DNA of 5,834 bases from positions 1 to 5,834 of the forward strand of contig CAMDKJ010000116.1 of assembly GCA_945900705.1 (NCBI GenBank), written 5' to 3'. This DNA is from Bifidobacterium breve (lineage in GTDB: Bacteria > Actinomycetota > Actinomycetes > S36-B12). The notes beneath the pieces were generated by a model. It was not told the DNA's origin and did not search any database. It saw only the letters and a list, made by a program, of their open reading frames with translations. Both the position numbers and the translations under genes were made by a program. Positions 1-4,753 of the stretch are shown piece by piece (position 1 is the stretch's first letter; each line of letters opens with the position of its first letter).

Positions 1-173
1 CCCTCAAAGCACGAACACACAGAGATGCCCCCCCGGGGTGTAGGGCGCGGGGTGCCGGAGGGGTTTAGGGTGCCGCCGATACCGGCCACACCGGGCCGCA
101 CCCAACCAACACCGAGTGCGAGCCGATCACTTGGTGCTGAACTAACTGGCGAATTCACATCAATGCTTGGCAC
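1..173 (-). CDS. Small repeated ORF, copy 1 (partial, runs off left edge)
   Basis: A GTG-started frame with an in-frame TAA directly before the start, open for 57 codons to the window edge. The 39-residue front part matches the other three copies and contains S-S-A-P-S-D-R-L-A-L-G-V-G-W-V-R-P-G, followed by G-I-G-G-T-L-N-P-S. The variable segment (about residues 40-55) is Pro/Arg/Gly rich and ends in C-S-C. It is followed by F-E-G, the start of the shared F-E-G-N-E-E tail, so the complete product was probably about 61 residues. The Shine-Dalgarno position reads GGAC (180-183) where the other copies have GGAG, so translation may be weaker. No signal peptide or membrane segment is seen. Function unknown; it could be a decaying repeat rather than a gene. 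Confidence 0.38.
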   Translation of the reverse strand, partial: MPSIDVNSPVSSAPSDRLALGVGWVRPGVAGIGGTLNPSGTPRPTPRGGISVCSCFE

Positions 174-298
174 TTAGTGGTCCATCCTTCTCGTTGTGGT
201 CCTTGTAGTCGCGAACTCCTGAGTTGAGTGTTGACCGGATAAAAAAAGATTGAATCTCGCTGGCCACAACTCACCACTGAACTAATCTTGCGGATTTT

Positions 299-469
299 CT
301 ACTCTTCATTACTAAAGCATATATTTTCATAACACCGCTCTGTTGTAGTGCCGGAGGGGTTTAGGGTGCTGCCGATACCGGCCACACCGGGCCGTACCCA
401 ACCAACACCGAGTGCGAGCCGATCAGTTGGCGCTGAACTTACTGGTGATTCAACATCAATACGTGGCAC
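299..469 (-). CDS. Small repeated ORF, copy 2 (56 residues)
   Basis: A GTG start at 469 is chosen because it aligns with the starts of the other copies and has GGAG (476-479) exactly six bases upstream. The frame ends at the shared TAG (301-299). Residues 1-39 match the family (P-V-S-S-A-P-T-D-R-L-A-L-G-V-G-W at about 9-24), with Ser instead of Gly at residue 34. The variable segment is G-T-T-T-E-R-C-Y-E-N-I-C, with two Cys four residues apart. The tail is F-S-N-E-E, one codon shorter than F-E-G-N-E-E. The frame also reads upstream through sequence homologous to copy 4, using a TTG at 481, but a TGA interrupts it where copy 4 has a Trp codon. This supports initiation at 469. Function unknown. 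Confidence 0.42.
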   Translation of the reverse strand: MPRIDVESPVSSAPTDRLALGVGWVRPGVAGIGSTLNPSGTTTERCYENICFSNEE

Positions 470-475
470 CTGGTG

Positions 476-479
476 CTCC
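476..479 (-). promoter_or_regulatory. Ribosome binding site GGAG for repeat ORF copy 2
   Basis: GGAG lies six bases before the GTG at 469. Its identical position in copies 3 and 4 is what fixes the start codon of the family. Confidence 0.45.
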
Positions 480-579
480 AATCGTTTAGCGGGTCAATAC
501 CCAAACAGGCACCTACTAACGGTACGTCAAACATCGTCATTCGCCTAGGGTTTCCTGCAACTTTCTGAAGCCATTCCCC

Positions 580-617
580 AAACAACTGGCCCCCGACCAA
601 CAGCGGTCAGGGGCCAG
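580..617 (-). terminator. Hairpin with U-rich tail after repeat ORF copy 3
   Basis: In minus-strand RNA, CUGGCCCCUGACC pairs with GGUCGGGGGCCAG as a 13-bp stem with one U-G wobble and a six-base loop (GCUGUU). It is followed by UUGUUU and then GGGG. In plus-strand RNA the wobble becomes a C-A mismatch and no U tract follows, so the structure is oriented for minus-strand transcripts. It lies about 40 bases after the stop of copy 3 and before copy 2. The U tail is short, so an attenuator or a plain structural hairpin is also possible. Confidence 0.5.
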
Positions 618-658
618 CAACAGGGTTTAAACACCCCACCTAGTGGTAGGGAAGGGTG

Positions 659-820
659 CTACTCTTCATTACCCTCAAAAGGCAGTAAGGAACAGCCCAA
701 CCATGAGGGGTTTAGGGTGCCACCGATACCACCCGCACCCGGGCGCACCGGGCCAACGCCGAGTGCGAGCCGATCAGTTGGCGCGGAACTTACTGGGGTA
801 GCAATATCAATATTTGGCAT
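659..820 (-). CDS. Small repeated ORF, copy 3 (53 residues)
   Basis: An ATG start at 820, directly after an in-frame TAG, with GGAG at 827-830 six bases upstream; it ends at the shared TAG. This is the most divergent core: Trp24 of the other copies is Pro, and residues 29-30 are Ala-Gly. Even so, S-S-A-P-T-D-R-L-A-L-G-V-G and G-I-G-G-T-L-N-P-S are intact, and many of the base changes fall in third codon positions. The variable segment is the shortest (W-L-G-C-S-L-L-P), followed by a full F-E-G-N-E-E tail. A strong hairpin with a U-rich tail follows about 40 bases after the stop. That gives start, ribosome site, stop and possible terminator for a self-contained small gene. Function unknown. 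Confidence 0.45.
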   Translation of the reverse strand: MPNIDIATPVSSAPTDRLALGVGPVRPGAGGIGGTLNPSWLGCSLLPFEGNEE

Positions 821-826
821 CTAGTG

Positions 827-830
827 CTCC
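827..830 (-). promoter_or_regulatory. Ribosome binding site GGAG for repeat ORF copy 3
   Basis: GGAG lies six bases before the ATG at 820, within the context AAGGACGGAG. The in-frame TAG touching the ATG rules out a longer product. Confidence 0.5.
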
Positions 831-895
831 GTCCTTCGCGTTGTGATCTATTACTTCGTTGGTAGGTGTGAACTTCTTCGTTGAGTGGTGAGTTG

Positions 896-1075
896 CTACT
901 CTTCATTACCCTCAAAACATGAGTTCGGATCACAATACCCGCCGGCGGCTAATTCGCTCGAGGGGTTTAGGGTGCCGCCGATACCGGCCATACCCGGCCG
1001 TACCCAACCAACACCGAGCGCGAGCCGATCAGTTGGCGCTGAACTAACTGGCGAATTAACGTCGTTACTTGGCAT
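896..1075 (-). CDS. Small repeated ORF, copy 4 (59 residues)
   Basis: An ATG start at 1075 with GGAG at 1082-1085 six bases upstream; it ends at the shared TAG (898-896). Residues 1-39 carry the family sequence. The variable segment (40-53) is S-E-L-A-A-G-G-Y-C-D-P-N-S-C, with two Cys five residues apart, followed by F-E-G-N-E-E. The frame stays open upstream to a GTG at 1213, which would give 105 residues. That start has no visible ribosome site, and the homologous upstream part of copy 2 is interrupted by TGA, so the short form is preferred. It is the first array member after the homocysteine methyltransferase gene (150-bp gap, same strand) and could be co-transcribed with it. Function unknown. 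Confidence 0.45.
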   Translation of the reverse strand: MPSNDVNSPVSSAPTDRLALGVGWVRPGMAGIGGTLNPSSELAAGGYCDPNSCFEGNEE

Positions 1076-1225
1076 TTGGTGCTCCAATCGTTTCACGGGC
1101 CAATGCCCAAGCGGGCACCTGTAGATGGTAAAACACTCCCGCCCTAAAACCAAGGGATCTAATAAGTTTTCTGCGCAAATCCGGTAGCCCCCGCCAACAA
1201 CACGAGTGATCACAAGCGGGGTGGC
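1076..1225. other. Gap between methyltransferase gene and repeat array
   Basis: These 150 bases hold the upstream homology that copy 4 shares with copy 2 (to about 1121) and the ribosome site of copy 4. I see no convincing hairpin terminator for the upstream operon and no clear -35/-10 pair, so read-through from the operon into the array is possible. Confidence 0.4.
1082..1085 (-). promoter_or_regulatory. Ribosome binding site GGAG for repeat ORF copy 4
   Basis: GGAG lies six bases before the ATG at 1075, with the same spacing as in copies 2 and 3. It favours the 59-residue product over the 105-residue reading from the GTG at 1213. Confidence 0.45.
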
Positions 1226-2116
1226 TCAACTGAGCTTGAATACCGCAGCCCGAATCGCAGCGATCTGGGCGGCATCTGTGCCACAGCAGCCCCCAATCCA
1301 GGTGGCCCCCAATTCCACCCACTTGGCTGCGGCGGTCGCGACGGAAGCTACCGGCACCTGCTGCCACGCCTGGGTTTGGGCCGACCACACTCCACCAGCA
1401 TTGGGGTAGGCGATAACTGCCTTATCCGTCGTCGAGGTGATCCGCCCCAGTAACTCCGGAACGAACTGTGGCGCTGAGCAGTTAATGCCCACCAACTGCA
1501 CGCTGGCGATCCCAGCAGCTACCTCAACAGCAGCTTCAATCGGTTGCCCCGCACAGGTTTGGCTGCCATCGGCTGCCGTGAAAGTAATCCAGGCGGGCAG
1601 GTTCGGGAAATCAATGAGAATCTCCGCAATCGCTTCAACCTCGCGAATATCGGGGATAGTTTCAATCGCCAGCACATCCGGTGCGCCGCTGGCAAGGATT
1701 TCAATACGGGGTCGATGAAATTCCCTAAGTTGCTTGACACTAAGCCCGTAGTTACCCCGATACTCGGCACCATCGTGGCTGATTGCACCATAGGGCCCCA
1801 CACTCGCCGCGACGATGGTAGACGGCGCACCAGCAGCCCGGGCTACCTCAATACTCATCAACAGGCACCTATCCGCATCGCCTGCACTTAGACCCGCAGC
1901 GACAAATCCGGTGCGCGAAACCTGATAGCTAGCGGTGATTAATACATCAGCTCCGGCATTAACAAATGCCCTATGCGCCCCTTCGATCGCTTTCGGGTTT
2001 TCCAATAACGCGCGGCCGGTCCACAGCGGGCCAGAAATGTCGTAGCCCATTGCCTCGAGTTGGGTGGAAAGACCTCCGTCAACGATGGTGAGCGCAGAAG
2101 GGTCAAACGCGTTCAT
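1226..2116 (-). CDS. mmuM: Homocysteine S-methyltransferase (MmuM type)
   Basis: Predicted cytosolic zinc enzyme that transfers a methyl group from S-methylmethionine (or S-adenosylmethionine) to homocysteine, giving methionine. The 296-residue product matches the family across its length: V-D-G-G at about 12-15, L-W-T-G-R-A-L-L-E-N (31-40), T-A-S-Y-Q (61-65), S-V-G-P-Y-G-A (105-111) and E-Y-R-G (118-121). The three zinc-ligand Cys are Cys213 in G-I-N-C and Cys277-Cys278 in G-G-C-C-G. E. coli MmuM is about 310 residues. The ATG at 2116 is preferred over an upstream start at 2185, because the extra 23 residues lie inside tsaD and look unlike the family N-terminus; family homology begins soon after Met1. 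No strong ribosome site is visible. The gene overlaps tsaD by 14 bases, so translation is probably coupled. Exact methyl donor not determinable. Confidence 0.93.
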   Translation of the reverse strand: MNAFDPSALTIVDGGLSTQLEAMGYDISGPLWTGRALLENPKAIEGAHRAFVNAGADVLITASYQVSRTGFVAAGLSAGDADRCLLMSIEVARAAGAPSTIVAASVGPYGAISHDGAEYRGNYGLSVKQLREFHRPRIEILASGAPDVLAIETIPDIREVEAIAEILIDFPNLPAWITFTAADGSQTCAGQPIEAAVEVAAGIASVQLVGINCSAPQFVPELLGRITSTTDKAVIAYPNAGGVWSAQTQAWQQVPVASVATAAAKWVELGATWIGGCCGTDAAQIAAIRAAVFKLS

Positions 2117-3155
2117 CGATAACAACCGTTTCAATCGGTAGCATTGAGGTAGTTGAGAAGGAAAGGTCTGAAGGGGTCGCGCCACGCATTAACAAACGCG
2201 ATCCAAGCGCGGCGATCATCGCGCCATTATCGGTACATAATCCCGGCCGCGGGATCCGAACCGAAACCCCACGGCTAGCGGCACGCTCTAATGCCAACGC
2301 ACGCAATCTACTGTTGGCAGCGACCCCGCCACCGATTACCAGGTGATCAATCCCGGTTTCTTGACAAGCAGCGAAAGCTTTCTGGGTAAGAACATCAACC
2401 ACAGCTTCCTGGAAACTGGCAGCAACATCAGGTACAGAAACCGTGTTGCCAGCTTGCTCCTGCTGTTTAACCCACCGTGCGACGGCCGTCTTTAAACCTG
2501 AAAAAGAGAAGTTCAACCTGTTTGCTTCACCCTCGTGGGGGGAGGTCAAACCACGCGGGAAGGCGATGGCGGCTCCGTCACCAGATTGGGCCAGTTCATC
2601 GATCCACGGCCCGCCGGGGAATGGCAACCCGAGCAGGCGCGCGACTTTGTCGAATGCCTCACCGGCGGCATCGTCCAAGGTGGCACCGAGAGCGTGGAAG
2701 TCACTCCCGGTTAGTTGAATAAGGGATGAGTGGCCACCGGATACTAAAAGCCCAATGACCGAATCGGGCAGTGGCCCATGCTCTAGTTCATCAACAACTA
2801 TGTGCCCGGCCAGATGATTGACAGCGAACAGCGGCACTCCCAGGGCAAGGGCCAAGGCTTTCGCACTTGCTGTGCCGACGAGCAGTGCGCCAACAAGCCC
2901 TGGGCCACCGGTGACGGCTATCGCGTCAACATCACTAAGTTTAACTTTGGCGACCCGGCAGGCCCGCTCAATTGTGGGCACCATCGCTTCCAGATGAGCC
3001 CGACTTGCGATCTCGGGCACCACTCCCCCGAACCGCGCATGCTCATCGATGCTCGAAGCCACCTCATCAGCAAGCAAGGTACTACCGCGAACGATGCCAA
3101 CTCCGGTCTCATCACATGAGGTCTCGATACCCAGAACAAGTGGCCCATTAGCCAT
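2103..3155 (-). CDS. tsaD: tRNA threonylcarbamoyladenosine synthase catalytic subunit TsaD
   Basis: Catalytic subunit that transfers the threonylcarbamoyl group of threonylcarbamoyl-AMP to A37 of tRNAs reading ANN codons, acting in the cytosol with TsaB and TsaE. The 350-residue protein has the ASKHA-fold Kae1/TsaD signatures: G-I-E-T-S-C-D-E-T (9-17), V-P-E-I-A-S-R-A-H (46-54), the metal-binding N-H-L-A-G-H (His114, His118), L-L-V-S-G-G-H-S (136-143), D-D-A-A-G-E-A-F-D-K (161-170), F-S-F-S-G-L-K-T (216-223), G-G-G-V-A-A-N (275-281) and C-T-D-N-G-A-M (307-313, with the metal ligand Asp309). Nothing essential appears missing. The ATG at 3155 overlaps the end of rimI by 8 bases; GGTGG six bases upstream is a weak ribosome site. 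Older names are gcp and ygjD. Many actinobacteria have groES-groEL downstream; here mmuM follows. Confidence 0.97.
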   Translation of the reverse strand: MANGPLVLGIETSCDETGVGIVRGSTLLADEVASSIDEHARFGGVVPEIASRAHLEAMVPTIERACRVAKVKLSDVDAIAVTGGPGLVGALLVGTASAKALALALGVPLFAVNHLAGHIVVDELEHGPLPDSVIGLLVSGGHSSLIQLTGSDFHALGATLDDAAGEAFDKVARLLGLPFPGGPWIDELAQSGDGAAIAFPRGLTSPHEGEANRLNFSFSGLKTAVARWVKQQEQAGNTVSVPDVAASFQEAVVDVLTQKAFAACQETGIDHLVIGGGVAANSRLRALALERAASRGVSVRIPRPGLCTDNGAMIAALGSRLLMRGATPSDLSFSTTSMLPIETVVIDERV

Positions 3156-3615
3156 GGTCAGCCACCAGAGCTAGTGGTCTAAGTCGCATTATCAAAGCAT
3201 CGACATCAGGTGCGTAGTAATTGGGGCGAGAACTAATGCGCTCAAATCCGAAGCGTTGGTACATGGCGATAGCCGCCGCGTTATCAGAGCGCACCTCAAG
3301 GATAAGTTGAGTCGCCTGAGCTTGAATCGCTTGCTCGATCAAAGTGGTCAGTAGTAGCGCACCAATACCTTGGCCTTGATGATCTACCGCCACACCGATG
3401 GTCTGCACATCGGCTTCGGGGCTCAGCACGAAACTCCCCGCGTAGCCAACAATGGTCTCGTCAACAGCCGCAACAAAATATTTTCGGGTCGGCTGCGATA
3501 GCTCAGACCAAAATTGCTCAACACTCCATGGGTCTGTCATAAAAATTGACGTTTCAATCGCATGCACGGCAGGGATATCCCACCAACGCATGCGCCGCAC
3601 CTCAACTGCTGACAT
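3148..3615 (-). CDS. rimI: Ribosomal-protein-alanine N-acetyltransferase RimI-like (GNAT)
   Basis: GNAT-fold N-acetyltransferase of 155 residues using acetyl-CoA; in E. coli RimI acetylates the N-terminal Ala of ribosomal protein S18, and homologues may have other targets. Motif A is I-G-V-A-V-D-H-Q-G-Q-G-I-G (about 73-85), giving the Q-x-x-G-x-G acetyl-CoA loop. It is followed by the family signature L-I-L-E-V-R (104-109), N-A-A-A-I-A-M-Y-Q-R-F-G-F (112-124), N-Y-Y (132-134) and D-A-L-I-M (139-143). The ATG at 3615 is chosen because AGGGG lies seven bases upstream. A GTG at 3618 would add one Met and overlap the tsaB stop by GTGA; with the ATG the overlap is a single base (TGATG). Placement between tsaB and tsaD is the standard actinobacterial order. 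Substrate not proven by sequence. Confidence 0.93.
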   Translation of the reverse strand: MSAVEVRRMRWWDIPAVHAIETSIFMTDPWSVEQFWSELSQPTRKYFVAAVDETIVGYAGSFVLSPEADVQTIGVAVDHQGQGIGALLLTTLIEQAIQAQATQLILEVRSDNAAAIAMYQRFGFERISSRPNYYAPDVDALIMRLRPLALVADHG

Positions 3616-4280
3616 CACTTAGCCCCTGCAACTGCATCAGGTCTGCGGACGTAGAGCGGAAAGGGTGGCAGTAGTTGCTGTTGCCCTAACTGATTGGCCG
3701 TAGCACCATCATCGGTCCCGTGGGTGGCTAGGTCGGTGATTCGATCTGCAACCGGGGCTCCCGCGCTAAGCAGCGGCAAGGCAATTCGAGCCAATGACGA
3801 AGCCTCGGGGTATCGGGGTTCATCGCCAACTCCCACCCACCGCATGGTGAGCAATTCTGGGTCTAGTTCATCGATCCGGTTCACAAACGGCCCCGCCAGC
3901 CGTTGGGCGCCATATCTGGCCCAGTAAACCTCTTTTCGACGCGCATCCAAGGCAGCGATTAATTCACCGGTGACCCCCTCCGCGCGAGCCGAATGGGCGA
4001 TGGCATCGAGTGAGCAGATACCCACCACCGGCACTCCCCAGGCCAACCCGAGGCTTTGCGCGCTAGCCACCCCGACACGTAACCCGGTGTAAGGGCCGGG
4101 GCCAACCCCACAAACGACTGCGTCAACTAAGTGACCAGCCACGACTTCAGCAATCAGCGGTGCGAGAACTTCGGCGTGACGGCGCGCATCAACATGACGA
4201 GCTGAATTCAAGATGACATCACCATCAACCAGGGCCACCGAGGTCGCTGCGGAAGCCGTGTCCAACGCCAAAATAATCAT
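3615..4280 (-). CDS. tsaB: tRNA threonylcarbamoyladenosine biosynthesis protein TsaB
   Basis: Non-catalytic ASKHA-fold paralogue of TsaD that forms the TsaB-TsaD dimer needed for t6A37 synthesis; cytosolic. The 221-residue protein has the N-terminal I-L-A-L-D-T-A (3-9), the hallmark G-V-G-P-G-P-Y-T-G-L-R-V-G (58-70), A-L-D-A-R-R-K-E-V-Y (110-119) and the short C-terminal P-L-Y-V-R-R-P (208-214) typical of the family. It lacks the metal-binding His pair of TsaD, as expected for TsaB. The ATG at 4280 overlaps the tsaE stop as ATGA, indicating coupled translation; no strong ribosome site is visible. Also known as yeaZ. Length is normal. Confidence 0.96.
   Translation of the reverse strand: MIILALDTASAATSVALVDGDVILNSARHVDARRHAEVLAPLIAEVVAGHLVDAVVCGVGPGPYTGLRVGVASAQSLGLAWGVPVVGICSLDAIAHSARAEGVTGELIAALDARRKEVYWARYGAQRLAGPFVNRIDELDPELLTMRWVGVGDEPRYPEASSLARIALPLLSAGAPVADRITDLATHGTDDGATANQLGQQQLLPPFPLYVRRPDAVAGAK
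3623..3627 (-). promoter_or_regulatory. Ribosome binding site AGGGG for rimI
   Basis: AGGGG lies inside the end of tsaB, seven bases before the ATG at 3615 and four before the alternative GTG at 3618. The spacing favours the ATG. It is the clearest internal ribosome site in the operon. Confidence 0.5.
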
Positions 4281-4753
4281 GATCCGGCCAGCACTGCAAG
4301 ATCACTTAATGTCCACCGCGTACCCACAGCGCTAATCGCTACCCGGCGGGTCTCATCGTCACCAATATCGGATCTGTTTATCTTCACCACGAGGTAATCC
4401 CTAGCCAACTGCTCGGCTTTGCCTTCTCCCCATTCGACAACGGTGACGCTTTCATCGACGTCCGCGGTCAAATCCAGATCATCGAATTCAAGTGCGGAGC
4501 CAAGCCGATAAGCATCAACATGCAATAGATTCGGCAACCCTGGGGCAGTGGCATGGACCCGGGCAATAACAAATGTTGGGCTCGTAACCTGTTCCGCTAC
4601 TCCTAAAGCCAGCCCGAGTCCTTGCACCAAAGTGGTCTTACCGGCGCCTAGATCTCCAACCAGCAATACCAGATCTCCGGCTCGACAGTTGTGCCCGATC
4701 CGCTCGCCCAGGGCTTGCATTGCACCCGCGGTCGATACTTCTAACTCGATCAT
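4277..4753 (-). CDS. tsaE: tRNA threonylcarbamoyladenosine biosynthesis ATPase TsaE
   Basis: P-loop ATPase that binds the TsaB-TsaD dimer and drives the t6A cycle; cytosolic. The 158-residue protein carries Walker A G-D-L-G-A-G-K-T (33-40), the family T-S-P-T-F (57-61), H-V-D-A-Y-R-L (78-84) and V-E-W-G-E (106-110), all as in YjeE/TsaE proteins. Length is normal. The ATG at 4753 overlaps the upstream hydrolase stop as ATGA, and the gene's own stop overlaps tsaB in the same way. Translation therefore probably depends on reinitiation, since no clear Shine-Dalgarno sequence is seen. Confidence 0.96.
   Translation of the reverse strand: MIELEVSTAGAMQALGERIGHNCRAGDLVLLVGDLGAGKTTLVQGLGLALGVAEQVTSPTFVIARVHATAPGLPNLLHVDAYRLGSALEFDDLDLTADVDESVTVVEWGEGKAEQLARDYLVVKINRSDIGDDETRRVAISAVGTRWTLSDLAVLAGS

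Larger units (their letters stand above)
1..1121 (-). repeat. Tandem array of four related repeat units
   Basis: Four direct copies of one unit are visible. Each has an exactly 117-bp core without internal indels, at 57-173, 353-469, 704-820 and 959-1075. By hand count cores 1 and 2 are about 91% identical, 1 and 4 about 89%, and 1 and 3 about 79%. Each core is joined by a variable spacer to a second conserved block, CTACTCTTCATTACCCTCAAA or a close variant, starting at 299, 659 and 896; the left edge cuts the first one, leaving only CCCTCAAA. Copies 2 and 4 share further homology beyond the core (to about 515 and 1121). Copies 1 and 3 share a different extension (to about 195 and 848), so they form two subtypes that alternate. 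Core-to-core distances are 296, 351 and 255 bp. The array continues past the left edge. I do not recognise the family. Confidence 0.9.

Noticed and set aside
57..173. Transposon-like terminal inverted repeats of single units (GGTGCC near one end, GGCACC or GGCAT near the other)
   Set aside because: The inverted match is only about 6-9 bases, varies between copies, and no target duplications flank the units.
348..548. Plus-strand open frame through repeat copy 2 (and a similar one at 885-1124 through copy 4)
   Set aside because: It is the antisense reading of the repeat cores. It has no shared start or ribosome site between copies, ends at unrelated places, and is broken by a stop upstream of the core in copy 2. 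Kept only as an ambiguity in the findings.
854..883. Direct repeat of CTTCGTTG (854-861 and 876-883) between repeat copies 3 and 4
   Set aside because: Two 8-base copies 22 bp apart are too short to support an operator or element.
1..1121. CRISPR array
   Set aside because: The repeats are 117 bp or longer, diverged to about 79% and 255-351 bp apart, with no uniform spacers or cas genes.
1..1121. Integron cassette array with attC sites
   Set aside because: The units show small inner inverted repeats, but I find no convincing paired core sites of attC type, no integrase gene and no cassette genes between units other than the repeat ORFs themselves.
896..1213. Long 105-residue reading of repeat ORF copy 4 from the GTG at 1213
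   Set aside because: No ribosome site is seen at 1213. The homologous upstream part is interrupted by TGA in copy 2 and is absent from copies 1 and 3.
1206..1213. Perfect palindrome GTGATCAC near the methyltransferase stop, as an operator
   Set aside because: An 8-bp palindrome is expected by chance several times in a window this size, and its arms do not extend.
2117..2185. N-terminal extension of the homocysteine methyltransferase
   Set aside because: The 23 extra residues are encoded inside tsaD and do not resemble the family. Family homology starts just after the ATG at 2116.
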